This document shows, one piece after another, positions 14,724-23,296 of a stretch of 64,000 nt of DNA; position 1 is the first letter of the stretch, and each line of letters begins with the position of its first letter. The notes under the pieces are model-generated. The model did no database searches, was not told the DNA's origin, and saw only the letters and a list, made by a program, of their open reading frames with translations. The stretch is from positions 558,001 to 622,000 of the forward strand of contig JARKND010000005.1 of NCBI GenBank assembly GCA_029309925.1, given 5' to 3'. Made by a program: the position numbers and the translations under genes. This stretch comes from Fulvivirgaceae bacterium JP3-4. GTDB taxonomy: Bacteria; Bacteroidota; Bacteroidia; Cytophagales; Cyclobacteriaceae.

Positions 14724-16178
14724 CTAATTTGCAGGAAGAGAAAAGTAGAAAGTAGATCCTTCGTCAACGACCGACTCTGCCCAGACCTTGCCGTGATGTT
14801 TTGCTACGATACGATGAACGATAGCAAGCCCTACACCGGTCCCATCGAACTGCGACTGCGGGTGCAGGCGCTGAAATGCATTGAATAATTTGTTGTAACT
14901 GCGCATATCGAAGCCCGCGCCATTGTCCTTAACAAAATAGGTGATCATTCCATTGGACTGCTGCGAACCAACTTCAATATGTGAGACGTCTTTCTTTTTT
15001 GAATACTTGATTGCGTTCGACAGCAGATTTGCCCAAACCTGGTGAAGAGTACTTTTGTCACCTTCACAATCAGGAAGTGTGTCGATTTTAATATTGACCC
15101 GTTCGTCTGGCTCCGGATGAATGTCCTGAAGCACCGCTTCCACCAACTCCTTCATGACAATTTTGTCCTTCACCAATTCTTTCCGGCTCAGCTGCGAGAA
15201 CACAAGCAGGTCATCTATGAGCTGGCGCATCTTTCGGGCATACTTCACCGTGTTCATCACGAGCTTCTTGTTGTCACCCTCAAGCTTGCTTTCGTTTTCT
15301 TCCAGGAACTCACTCATAAAAGCTTCGATGTGCCGCAATGGTGCATTCAAATCGTGCGACACCGTGTAGGAAAATGCTTCCAGTTCTTCATACGCACTCT
15401 CCAGTTCCATGGTACGTTCCTTTACTTTTTCTTCCAGGCTGTGCGTGAATTCTACAATCTCCTGATTTTGCAATTCGATGCGTACCAGCATTTGGTTAAA
15501 GGCATCAGTAAGCACGCCAACTTCATCGTAGTCATGTTTCACTGCCCTGATGGAGTAGTTGCGATTGGCCGAAATGAGTTTTGCCGTTTCTGCAAGCTCG
15601 AGAATAGGATTGGTCAGATTGCGCTGTAAACGTTTTGAAACGAAGTAGGCAACAAGAATGGCCAGTATAAAAATTAATCCGGCAATGTTGGTGTACAGCA
15701 AAAACCTGTCAAACACAGCCTTCATATCCGAGACAAGATACACGGACCCGATCTGTCTTCCCTGGTACATTACGGGCTGCGCCCCAGCAACCAATGAGCC
15801 TTCTACATCAAATCCGGGCGAGTGTGACAGTGTTTCGGGAAGTTGGCTTTCAGAAGCGCCATGATAGTAGGTGGCGAATAAGCGGTTAGCGCTGTCATAA
15901 ATTCCCCCTGCCATGATATGCGACTCAACCGCAAGCGATGACAGGATATGTGTGGCATCTTCCCGATTTGATGTGAGCAATGCATCGGTGCTGTTCGCGC
16001 CAAGCATTCTGCTCATAAGCGAAAGTTGATAAACGGTGGTCCGTTTGAAAGAGTAATATTCGTACAGAAAATAGGCAGCAAAGGTGAGCAGAAGAACCAT
16101 TCCGCTGGTAAGCAGAATGATGGTGACTATCTTCGTTTGGATAGAAGTTTTCTGTACCATTCGTTTAGGTTGCGACAA
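14724..16178 (-). CDS. Membrane sensor histidine kinase
   Basis: This 484-residue kinase has TM1 at about 17-40 and a periplasmic sensor of about 120 residues (GGIYDSANRLFATYYHG). TM2 is at 161-182 and HAMP at 183-236, followed by a coiled coil (LEEKVKERTMELESAYEELE). The HisKA domain carries the phosphorylated His275 in SYTVSHDLNAPLRHIEAFMS. The HATPase_c domain has N box (WANLLSNAIKYS), G1 (VKDNGAGFD) and G2 (FDGTGVGLAIVHRI). This architecture is close to phytochrome-type kinases without the PAS domain. No response regulator gene is adjacent, so it is an orphan kinase. The gene stands alone. Confidence 0.95.
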   Translation of the reverse strand: MSQPKRMVQKTSIQTKIVTIILLTSGMVLLLTFAAYFLYEYYSFKRTTVYQLSLMSRMLGANSTDALLTSNREDATHILSSLAVESHIMAGGIYDSANRLFATYYHGASESQLPETLSHSPGFDVEGSLVAGAQPVMYQGRQIGSVYLVSDMKAVFDRFLLYTNIAGLIFILAILVAYFVSKRLQRNLTNPILELAETAKLISANRNYSIRAVKHDYDEVGVLTDAFNQMLVRIELQNQEIVEFTHSLEEKVKERTMELESAYEELEAFSYTVSHDLNAPLRHIEAFMSEFLEENESKLEGDNKKLVMNTVKYARKMRQLIDDLLVFSQLSRKELVKDKIVMKELVEAVLQDIHPEPDERVNIKIDTLPDCEGDKSTLHQVWANLLSNAIKYSKKKDVSHIEVGSQQSNGMITYFVKDNGAGFDMRSYNKLFNAFQRLHPQSQFDGTGVGLAIVHRIVAKHHGKVWAESVVDEGSTFYFSLPAN

Positions 16179-16540
16179 CCGATGTCTTCACGAAAAGTAC
16201 AAAGCAATGAGAGGATTTTAAAATGTTTCAATGGCCGGGAATGCAGTTGGCAGAAGAATTCAGGAAATCCTGCGCAATCCATCATGTATGATAACGTAAG
16301 GTCAGTCTTAAAGCATTGTCCTTGTTTCTCATTCCGCTTTCGCGGAACAAAAGAGGCGTGTCTCCGTTATTAGGCGTAGCCTAGCGGACCGAGATTAAAA
16401 ATAGGACCTTCAAAGCCCATTCTGGAAGGTCGGATGTCATCGTATGGCTGAAGCGCAATACTCATGACCATGCTTGTAACACTTCAACTTTATTTCTGGA
16501 TCACTTTTTGATTAAACAACAATTACAAACTCCATTTAAT
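16179..16540. other. Gene-free intergenic region, 362 bases
   Basis: It holds the divergent upstream regions of the histidine kinase and the small exported protein. A short palindrome ttccgctttcgcggaa lies near 16339, and an inverted pair gaccttc..gaaggtc lies around 16407-16433. No credible reading frame was found. Confidence 0.5.
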
Positions 16541-17011
16541 ATGAAATCAATTTATTTCACAGCTTTTTTTCTGCTTGGTGCCTTTGTTTCGATGGCACAG
16601 GAATACAAGATCGTTACCACAGTAGAATCCATCGTACCTATGGGTATCGGCCGATCACGCATGGTTGATGCGCAGGGGCCCAGCGATTACAAAGCCCTGA
16701 CCACTGAAAGAACCGATGGCAAAAAATCTTCGCAGGGTGACGTCAAACGCGATGATGTTAAAATTGAAAACTTTGAAGAAACAAAACTGCTGAACTTCTA
16801 CAGCGCAGTAGGTATCAATTTTCAGAACATCACATCGAACGATGCAGTAGTGTCTTCCAAGTTGAATGACCTTGCAAAAGAAGGATGGGTCCTTGCGTTC
16901 GTGACCAGTGGCGTGGAGAGCGATGCAGGAGATAAAGATGGCAACGGAATTTTTATTACCCGGTACGTTTTCAAGCGTGACAAGCCTTTGGTCGGGCAGG
17001 TAACAAACTAG
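16541..17011 (+). CDS. Small exported protein of unknown function
   Basis: The product from the ATG at 16541 is 156 residues with a signal peptide (MKSIYFTAFFLLGAFVSMAQ). An in-frame start 33 bases earlier would place 11 residues before it and is less likely. The mature part is polar and contains LLNFYSAVGINFQNITSNDA and LNDLAKEGWVLAFVTSG, which resembles the DUF4177-like pattern where an updated helix precedes GWxL. Otherwise I do not recognise it. The gene ends in a strong terminator at 17039-17063. Confidence 0.75.
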   Translation: MKSIYFTAFFLLGAFVSMAQEYKIVTTVESIVPMGIGRSRMVDAQGPSDYKALTTERTDGKKSSQGDVKRDDVKIENFEETKLLNFYSAVGINFQNITSNDAVVSSKLNDLAKEGWVLAFVTSGVESDAGDKDGNGIFITRYVFKRDKPLVGQVTN

Positions 17012-17036
17012 TTTTGAAAAAAAAACATAAAAGAAA

Positions 17037-17064
17037 AGGCCTTCCAGCAGGGAAGGCTTTTTTG
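17037..17064 (+). terminator. Intrinsic terminator
   Basis: A 7-bp stem gccttcc / ggaaggc with loop agcag and a run of six T. Confidence 0.9.
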
Positions 17065-17148
17065 TTTATGACACGTGCACCAGCGGTATCTGTCGCGGCA
17101 TAATTTTCATCTCAGCTCTCGTGATTAAAAAATGTTCTATTAAAATAA

Positions 17149-17433
17149 ATGATCATGGGACTTTTAGATTTTTTTAAAAAAGGGGTAGAAAAGCCGGCAG
17201 AACAAAAGGCCAGCAATACTCCGCGGCAACAACCAACGCAGCAAAGCGGTGCTGCTTCCGGGCAGCGTCAGCAGCAACGGGAATACGTAATCAAACCGGG
17301 AGACAGTCTTTCGAAGATTGCCAAGCAGGTGTATGGAAATGCAGCGGAATGGCAGAAGATTTATCAGGCCAATCGCAATACCATCAAGGATCCGGATCTT
17401 ATTCATCCGGGACAGAAAATTATTCTTCCTTAA
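17149..17433 (+). CDS. Small LysM-domain protein
   Basis: This 94-residue protein has no signal peptide. A short amphipathic N-terminus (MGLLDFFKKGVEKPAEQ) and a Gln/Ser-rich linker lead to one C-terminal LysM domain from about residue 46: YVIKPGDSLSKIAKQVYG, then WQKIYQANRNTI, then IHPGQKIILP. The domain layout is like the E. coli protein Kbp (YgaU) minus its BON domain. LysM usually binds N-acetylglucosamine polymers, but cytoplasmic versions can bind other ligands. A second ATG at 17155 is equally possible. It precedes the lipoprotein gene by 12 bases and the pair is probably an operon. Confidence 0.88.
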   Translation: MIMGLLDFFKKGVEKPAEQKASNTPRQQPTQQSGAASGQRQQQREYVIKPGDSLSKIAKQVYGNAAEWQKIYQANRNTIKDPDLIHPGQKIILP

Positions 17434-17445
17434 ACAAAGCGGGTT

Positions 17446-17883
17446 ATGGTAGCAAGAAAAATTCTAGTTGCAGTGCTGGTGGCTTCAGCGCTTCTAGGCT
17501 GCAAAGACAAAAAAGAAAATACGACTTCGAATGAAACTGCAAATTCAACGGAGGCAACAAAGGGACCGTCAAACGAAGCGATGATTGCGGGGGACACGGA
17601 AAAAACCTGGAAGGCGAAGCGCGAGACAAATTCTGAAGGTGAGAAAGACAAACTCACGAAAGCGGAAAAAGAGCAACGCATCACTTTCTGGCGCAACGGC
17701 AATGTGAAGATGGGAGACGAGGCGCAGACGATGACCGGTCAATGGACGGCATCAGGCTCCACGCTCACACTTCAATTTACCGGTGAAAACGTAACTGAAA
17801 ATTTCACGATCGTTGAACTTGATGAAGACGAAATGAAACTCCGTGCAGCTGATGGATCGGAAATGACAATGAAACCGGAATAA
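17446..17883 (+). CDS. Lipocalin-like lipoprotein
   Basis: This 145-residue protein has a lipobox signal (MVARKILVAVLVASALLGC). A 45-residue Ser/Thr/Asn/Glu-rich spacer follows. The C-terminal beta-strand pattern (ITFWRNGNVKMGD, MTGQWTASGSTLTLQF, ENFTIVELDEDEMKLRA) is typical of the short lipocalin-like domains common in Bacteroidota lipoproteins. The ligand is unknown. Its ATG is 12 bases after the LysM gene, so co-transcription is likely. A terminator follows at 17901. Confidence 0.8.
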   Translation: MVARKILVAVLVASALLGCKDKKENTTSNETANSTEATKGPSNEAMIAGDTEKTWKAKRETNSEGEKDKLTKAEKEQRITFWRNGNVKMGDEAQTMTGQWTASGSTLTLQFTGENVTENFTIVELDEDEMKLRAADGSEMTMKPE

Positions 17884-17900
17884 AAATTCCAATTTCATAA

Positions 17901-17928
17901 AAAGCTCTGTGTAAGCAGGGCTTTTTTT
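17901..17928 (+). terminator. Intrinsic terminator, possibly used from both sides
   Basis: The stem aaagctctg / cagggcttt with one G-T pair and a run of seven T. It overlaps the last base or two of the convergent minus-strand frame. Confidence 0.8.
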
Positions 17929-18244
17929 ATGCCGCTCTTCTCCGTGGCGTCCGCGGACTTTTGCGTACAGGCGAAATTGTCATTTGGGGCCTCGACAGTG
18001 GTAACAACAGGTGGCTGTAGTGAAGATGAACTTTCACAAGCCGTTCAATATTTGAGATTTTGATGACCGGGTTGCTCAGCTTTTCCGCATATAGCGTATA
18101 CGGTTTGAGGATAATTTCTGTCTTTCCGACTATGCGATCTACAGTTCCGATGATGGGATTTTCAATACCTTTTACTTTCATTTTCAACACGGTGAGGTCG
18201 CACTCGCTTTCCCTCAGCACGTGGAATAACTCCAACTCACTCAT
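17927..18244 (-). CDS. Small hypothetical protein
   Basis: The frame from the ATG at 18244 gives 105 residues: MSELELFHVLRESECDLTVL, then KVKGIENPIIGTVDRIVGKT, then a basic tail PVRKSPRTPRRRAA. The middle part looks like a small beta-barrel, perhaps Sm/Hfq-like in pattern (beta strands with I-G-T-V turns). I would not claim the family. A longer form from 18289 exists. It is convergent with the lipoprotein gene and shares its terminator region. Moderate confidence that it is real. Confidence 0.55.
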   Translation of the reverse strand: MSELELFHVLRESECDLTVLKMKVKGIENPIIGTVDRIVGKTEIILKPYTLYAEKLSNPVIKISNIERLVKVHLHYSHLLLPLSRPQMTISPVRKSPRTPRRRAA

Positions 18245-18424
18245 ACCAACACATATTAAGCCTAAGTAAAAAGCGAAAGCATAAAGCATTTGCTTTTTCC
18301 ATTTTTAAATAATCTTTAAAAATCGTGCCGTAGACGGGGAAGCGGGCGTAAAAAATTTCGTGATTTTTCGGGTGATATTTCAACAATCTAAACACTTACC
18401 TTTAACACACGTAACCAAATAGCC

Positions 18425-18985
18425 ATGGAAACCGCTTTTAAAGAAGTCCCGGAAATTTCGGTTGAGTTTGATCGGCAGAAATTTTTCACCGGCTTATATC
18501 GCAAGGTTTTTCCCTCTGTTGTTCAGTTTGTGCGAAGGCAGGGCGGAACGCTTGACGATGCAAAGGATGTTTTTCATGATGCGCTTATCATATTTTATGA
18601 GAAGAAGGTTGTTGGCCTCGCTCTACATCTGACCGATGAAGCTTATGTGTTTGGTATTGTGAAACACCGCTGGATAAAACGGGTGAAAGAGAGCCAGCAG
18701 ATCATACTCAGCGAAGAAGAGTCAGCAATTACTCTTCCGGAAGATTTTGATGCAACTCCGAAAACGCAGTCGATCGTTTCATTTCTGAGATCAGCAGGAG
18801 AGAAATGCATGACGCTTCTGCAGGCTTTTTATTACGAGAAGCTCGATATGGAGTCGATCAGAAAAACTTTTGGATTTTCTAGCGTGCGCTCTGCTACCGT
18901 GCAGAAATATAAATGCCTTGAAAAAGTAAGAGATCTGGTGAAAAACAAATCAATGAACTATGAGGACTTCATTAAGCAGGCTTGA
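18425..18985 (+). CDS. ECF-like RNA polymerase sigma factor
   Basis: This 186-residue protein has region 2 at about residues 25-85 (LYRKVFPSVVQFVRRQGGTL then DDAKDVFHDALIIFYEKKV, and VFGIVKHRWIKRVKE). The weaker region 4 is near 125-172 (CMTLLQAFYYEKLDMESIRK, then FGFSSVRSATVQKYKCLEKV). The spacing matches Bacteroidota ECF factors. It overlaps the next gene by 26 bases and heads an operon that ends in clpP. A stress-type regulon is inferred from that company. Confidence 0.88.
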   Translation: METAFKEVPEISVEFDRQKFFTGLYRKVFPSVVQFVRRQGGTLDDAKDVFHDALIIFYEKKVVGLALHLTDEAYVFGIVKHRWIKRVKESQQIILSEEESAITLPEDFDATPKTQSIVSFLRSAGEKCMTLLQAFYYEKLDMESIRKTFGFSSVRSATVQKYKCLEKVRDLVKNKSMNYEDFIKQA

Positions 18986-19223
18986 GTCGATAGAAAGATT
19001 TGTTTCCCGCACGATGCCCGCAGAGGAGTCCGTTTTGTTCTCTGCGAACCTCCTGCTTGATAAAACGCTTGTTATCGATTTGCAACATCAGCATGAAGCC
19101 TATGCCATCATAACGATGTATAGTCGGCAAGCATTGAAGACTGAACTCAATCAGATCCACAACGGACTCAGGAATGACAAAACCTTCTGGGACCGCATAC
19201 TCACCATCTACGAAAAAGAATAA
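18960..19223 (+). CDS. Small protein overlapping the sigma factor gene (possible regulator)
   Basis: This 87-residue soluble protein starts inside the last 26 bases of the sigma factor gene, so its translation is coupled. It is helical (LSRLESIERFVSRTMPAEES, LQHQHEAYAIITMYSRQALK). The segment ERFVSRTMPAEESVLFSANL resembles the start of FecR/anti-sigma-like helical domains, in which a short sequence binds the sigma factor. No membrane helix is present. A soluble anti-sigma factor is the best guess. The stop lies two bases before the clpP ATG. Confidence 0.68.
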   Translation: MRTSLSRLESIERFVSRTMPAEESVLFSANLLLDKTLVIDLQHQHEAYAIITMYSRQALKTELNQIHNGLRNDKTFWDRILTIYEKE

Positions 19224-19225
19224 TT

Positions 19226-19903
19226 ATGCAGAAACATGCGAGTGTAGTGCCGATGGTCATCGACAGCGATGGCCGCGGAGAGAGGGCCTATGACATTTAC
19301 AGTCTGCTGCTCAAGGAAAGAATTGTTTTCCTTGGCACGGAAGTGAACGATGTATCGGCAAACCTGGTGGTTGCGCAACTATTGTATCTCAACAGTCTCG
19401 ATCAGAAGAAACAGATCAACCTGTATATTCAAAGCCCTGGCGGACATGTGTACGCAGGCCTTGCGATTTATGACACGATGCAAATGATACAGGCGCCAGT
19501 GGCCACGTATGCGCTGGGGGTCACAGCAAGTATGGGCACTGCGCTGCTTACCTCAGGTGCAAAGGGGCGGAGGTATGCGCTGCCTCACGCCACCATCCAT
19601 ATGCACCCAACGGGAGGTGGAGCGCGTGGTTACACCGAAGACGTGCGGATCGCCACGCGCGAGCAGGAGCGCCTGCAGGTTCAGCTTTTTCACCTGATCG
19701 GAAAACATTCAGGCCATTCATGGAAAGAGATCGAAGAATTTTTCCTTAGAGATCGATATCTTAATGCCCTGGAGGCGAAAGAGTATGGACTCATCGATGA
19801 AGTGCTCGGCAATTCGCAGGATATTATTACCCTGGGACATCCGGAACTGAATGTTCGTTGGCCGATGCTGCAAAAAGAGCTTGCGCCAGCTCAGGCTGAA
19901 TGA
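19226..19903 (+). CDS. clpP: ClpP-family serine protease subunit
   Basis: This 225-residue ClpP has an intact triad at Ser102 (VTASMGTA), His127 (IHMHPTGG) and Asp176 (RDRYLNA). The triad spacings of 25 and 49 residues equal those of E. coli ClpP. Fourteen subunits form the barrel that degrades proteins unfolded by ClpX or ClpA/C. The His-loop sequence differs from the usual MIHQPLGG, and no clpX or tig gene is adjacent. It may therefore be a second, specialised ClpP rather than the housekeeping one. It is the third gene of an operon behind an ECF sigma factor and a small protein (2-base gap), and its end overlaps the convergent kinase gene by 13 bases. Confidence 0.92.
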   Translation: MQKHASVVPMVIDSDGRGERAYDIYSLLLKERIVFLGTEVNDVSANLVVAQLLYLNSLDQKKQINLYIQSPGGHVYAGLAIYDTMQMIQAPVATYALGVTASMGTALLTSGAKGRRYALPHATIHMHPTGGGARGYTEDVRIATREQERLQVQLFHLIGKHSGHSWKEIEEFFLRDRYLNALEAKEYGLIDEVLGNSQDIITLGHPELNVRWPMLQKELAPAQAE

Positions 19904-22722
19904 ATCGCTGTGGGGATATCGATCGTGTAAGAAACGCCAAAATCGCCAGAGTCAAATCGAAGGGTGCCGTTGAGCGTCTGCAGTCGCGATTCGATGTTGT
20001 AAAGGCCGAGACCTTTTGACTGGCCGTCCCAGCTAAAGCCCTTTCCATTATCCTCGTACACAATGCTGATCAGGTCGTTAAAACAACTGACGTGAAGCCG
20101 TATAGCGGTAGCGTTGGAGTGCTTCAGCGAATTGGAGATCAGTTCCTGAATGATGCGGAAGATGGCCAGCGTAATTTTCGGGTTTTTAACTTCCGATCCG
20201 AAAGTGTCGAGATGAATATTGACCGGTATCGATCCGTTGAGTTTGTCAATGTAATTTTTAAGCGCTGACATCAGGCCATAGCGCTCAAGGCCTGGAGGAG
20301 AAAGCCCGTAAATAATACTCTTGATGTCCTGGATGGTGCTTTGAAATTGTGTTTCAATTTCTTCCGACTTCGGTTCATTGTGTTTTTTCAGAACCTGACT
20401 CACCATCATCTTAATTGCTGAGAAATCTGTGCCGACACTATCGTGGAGATCTTTGGCAATGCGTTTCCTTTCCTGCTCAATGGCCTCGAGCTCTGACTGG
20501 ATTAGCTTGAGCTGGTGATTTTTATACACCCGAACCTGATAGCGGACATACAAATAGATCAGCAGGCCGAGAACGATTCCCATGCCAATCTTGAAGTACC
20601 AGGTTTGCCACCAGGGCGGAGAAATTACAATCGTGGGAATTTGTGTGGCGCGTGTCCAGTGTACGTTGTCTACTGAGTATTCCAGTAACAGGTTGTATTG
20701 GCCGGGCGCAAGTGCGTTGAATTGAATTTCATTGTTCCCGGAATGATTCCATTCACTTTCGCCTTCCAGTTTATAACGTGTGAAGATATTAGGATTATTG
20801 AATGAGCGGTATCCGAACACAAAACCAATATTGTTTTCATCGTGTCTTAGTGTGGCAAGATCGCCCGGCTTCTTATCGCGCTGATTGATTTGAATCTTCT
20901 TGATGTAAAACCCGGGATCGGTGTTCCCATAACGCCTGATTGGACGCGGCACTTCCGACACACCTTCATCCGCGAAAGCGAGAACCGAATTAGGCTTTAC
21001 AATGATGAAGTTGATCTTGTTGCTGATTAGTCCACTCTTCTTTGTGAGATACTGAAAACCCGGATGAGGTGTCAGCAGCTCTTGCAGGGTAGTTGTGGCG
21101 ATTCCTTTTTCTGTAGCCATCCAGAATGTATCCCCAGCGCGTTTGATAGAATAGACGTTGTCCGCAATGAAATCCGTGCGCGAGTTGAACTGAGTCACTT
21201 GCCAGGTCTTTTTATTGAGAATGGTAAAACCACTTCCTAGCGTAGTGATCAGGAGCAGCGAATCAGTCAATGGCATAATCTCGGAAATCTTCATATTGTG
21301 GAACACCGGAGGGGCTGTATGCAGCTTCAGATCTTTATCGCGAATTGCAAGGCCGATGCGGCCGGCAAAAAACACGAGGCTGTCGTCAAGGTAAAACTGG
21401 CGATACCGGGCATTGAAGTACGATTTCGAATTCATTGCTCCGTTGCTGTCGAAGCTTTTCAGCGAGTGGTTACCGTAGCCCCAGACAACCTTCTCCTCAT
21501 CTTCGTAAAAATCAACGCATGAGTAGTTGACAGTGCGGTTTATTTCGTGAAGTGTCGAATCAAAAACATGAATGTTATCCACGGTTGAAATCCAGATTCG
21601 TTTTCGTGAATCGACAAAGCCCGCAAGGATCGGGGAACCAAAAAATCTTTTTTCCTCCAGCTCGCGTGTAGCATTGTTGAATTCGTAAAGATGCCCCGCT
21701 TCATCGCCAAGCAAAAACGAATTCCGGATCGGCATAGCAACCCTCATGCGTGCCAGTGTTCTCAGCGATGCATTTCGGATGTTAATGTTCGGTATGTGGT
21801 AGATACCATTCTCAAGTGTACTGATCCACAAATTCTTTTCGCGGTCCTGGATCACCTTGGTAACGGAAGTGCTGCGGAGAAACTCTGGTGTCCACGATTT
21901 CGAAAAATCACCTTTCTCAAAGCGATGAACGCCTTCATACAGGTAGCCGACCCAGATGTTGTCTTCGGCATCCATCGACATGTTGATGATTGTGCCAGGA
22001 CCCTGGTACACGAGCTTTACGGTCTTCCCATCGTAGCAGTAGATCTGTTTTTTTATGGTGAAGTAGGTTTTTCCTTTGTATTGCAGAAGCCGCGTGAGCC
22101 GATGGATTGTTTTCACATCTTTGTCTTCGATGGGAAATCGCCTGCCGGCAATTGCTACAAATTTGATGACGCCTTCGAAGCCGGATGGAGACCGGGATAG
22201 CGCAGTGCCATTGATAAAGTCAATGTGAACCTCTTCTGCGCCAACCTGGTCGAAAGAAACATTTCCTGTCGAATCGATTTTGCCCAGAAGTTCCTCAATA
22301 GCAAAGTGGAGCTGTTCCTGATCACTGTCGTAAACGAAGTTGATTTCGGCTAGCGGAAGGATGCTGACAAGCTTGTCGTTAAAAGGGTAAGGGTGGATGG
22401 AGCCGTCTTCAAAGTAACACAGCCTCCCCGAGAACGTGCGGAACCAGATCCGGCCCTTCTTATCCTGAAAGAATCCAAAAACTACCGGATCGGTAAGGCC
22501 TTTGTCGATGTTGTATTTCTGAAGTTCAAACCCGTCAAAACGGACTACGCCATTATCAGTGCCAAACCAGAGGAATCCGTCCCGATCTTCGAAAACATCG
22601 TACACCTCTGAGCTGGGTAATCCTTCGGAGATCGAATAATTAATAGTGGTGAAGTCCTGACCAAGGCAAGTCGTCAGCGAACCAACGCAGACGAGTAGCA
22701 TATGTAGGCGGAGGCGCATCAT
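19891..22722 (-). CDS. Large propeller-type sensor histidine kinase (Reg_prop / Y_Y_Y / HisKA_3)
   Basis: This 943-residue protein has a signal peptide (LHMLLVCVGSLTTCLGQ). About 12 Reg_prop beta-propeller repeats follow, of the form DRDGFLWFGTDNGVVRFDG and DREKNLWISTLENGIYHIPN. Then come a Y_Y_Y domain (NNIGFVFGYRSFNNPNIFTR) and one TM helix near 710-730. The HisKA_3 dimerisation domain has His at about 758 (IAKDLHDSVGTDFSAIKMM). The HATPase_c domain has ELISNSLKHSNAT, YEDNGKGFSWD and SKGLGLYNIESRL. The two propellers are normally periplasmic sensors, often of polysaccharide fragments in relatives. No response regulator adjoins it. A LuxR-type regulator with a HisKA_3 kinase lies 9 kb away. 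Confidence 0.94.
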   Translation of the reverse strand: MMRLRLHMLLVCVGSLTTCLGQDFTTINYSISEGLPSSEVYDVFEDRDGFLWFGTDNGVVRFDGFELQKYNIDKGLTDPVVFGFFQDKKGRIWFRTFSGRLCYFEDGSIHPYPFNDKLVSILPLAEINFVYDSDQEQLHFAIEELLGKIDSTGNVSFDQVGAEEVHIDFINGTALSRSPSGFEGVIKFVAIAGRRFPIEDKDVKTIHRLTRLLQYKGKTYFTIKKQIYCYDGKTVKLVYQGPGTIINMSMDAEDNIWVGYLYEGVHRFEKGDFSKSWTPEFLRSTSVTKVIQDREKNLWISTLENGIYHIPNINIRNASLRTLARMRVAMPIRNSFLLGDEAGHLYEFNNATRELEEKRFFGSPILAGFVDSRKRIWISTVDNIHVFDSTLHEINRTVNYSCVDFYEDEEKVVWGYGNHSLKSFDSNGAMNSKSYFNARYRQFYLDDSLVFFAGRIGLAIRDKDLKLHTAPPVFHNMKISEIMPLTDSLLLITTLGSGFTILNKKTWQVTQFNSRTDFIADNVYSIKRAGDTFWMATEKGIATTTLQELLTPHPGFQYLTKKSGLISNKINFIIVKPNSVLAFADEGVSEVPRPIRRYGNTDPGFYIKKIQINQRDKKPGDLATLRHDENNIGFVFGYRSFNNPNIFTRYKLEGESEWNHSGNNEIQFNALAPGQYNLLLEYSVDNVHWTRATQIPTIVISPPWWQTWYFKIGMGIVLGLLIYLYVRYQVRVYKNHQLKLIQSELEAIEQERKRIAKDLHDSVGTDFSAIKMMVSQVLKKHNEPKSEEIETQFQSTIQDIKSIIYGLSPPGLERYGLMSALKNYIDKLNGSIPVNIHLDTFGSEVKNPKITLAIFRIIQELISNSLKHSNATAIRLHVSCFNDLISIVYEDNGKGFSWDGQSKGLGLYNIESRLQTLNGTLRFDSGDFGVSYTIDIPTAIHSA

Positions 22723-22978
22723 AGAATGGAGGTAAAATTACTCATTTTGCAGATGCCTGTATTATCTTTTGCGATGAGAAGTATTCGTGTTTGAGGACAC
22801 ACGTACCCGATAGCAGTGAATGGACGGGAGTGTAACAAGTGTTAAGCAGCATTTGAAAGGTTATTCCTACAGCCTGACGACAATTTAACGTAAGGGCTAT
22901 CGGTTTTCTTGTGTCACCGGCAGGTCAGTTGCCCCTTCGATTCGATTTTTTTACCCGCTGGCGCGGAGATCGTGGGCT

Positions 22979-23296
22979 ATGCTTGAGTTTGGAAATAATT
23001 CTGTTGTTACCGCGCGGAAGGAAATCATTGAAGAACTTCTTTTTTGTCGCGAGAATCGCGCGGCCATTGGTATCTGGTCATATTCGCTGGGCAAGGGTAT
23101 GTTCATGTGCTTTGTCAAGGAACTCGTGATGGACGAAGACGAGGATGATATTGTTGTTATTCTCAATGAGAACGACCTCAATGGTTCAAACTTTGAAACC
23201 CACGTGCTGTACCTTTACGAAATCGAGAAGATCTACCGTTTTAGAGTCACACCAAACCCGACACTCAGGGTCAGGTCAATGGATGACGACCTGTAA
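22979..23296 (+). CDS. Small hypothetical protein
   Basis: This 105-residue acidic, soluble protein has a helical N-terminus (TARKEIIEELLFCRENRAAI), a YSLGKGMFMCFVKEL strand and a very acidic turn (MDEDEDDIVVILNENDLNGS). It ends with FETHVLYLYEIEKIYRFRV. It has no signal peptide and no recognised family. The YLYEIEKIYRF ending recalls the small protein at 17927 (VIKISNIERLVKV). It is convergent with the GMC oxidoreductase and ends one base before it. Confidence 0.6.
   Translation: MLEFGNNSVVTARKEIIEELLFCRENRAAIGIWSYSLGKGMFMCFVKELVMDEDEDDIVVILNENDLNGSNFETHVLYLYEIEKIYRFRVTPNPTLRVRSMDDDL

Noticed and set aside
17927-18289. Sm/Hfq family assignment for the small minus-strand protein
   Set aside because: The strand pattern is suggestive but the Sm motifs are absent.
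19226-19903. ClpP with a missing catalytic histidine (HMHP instead of HQP)
   Set aside because: An ungapped alignment places His127 at the catalytic position, with Ser-His and His-Asp spacings of 25 and 49 as in E. coli ClpP.
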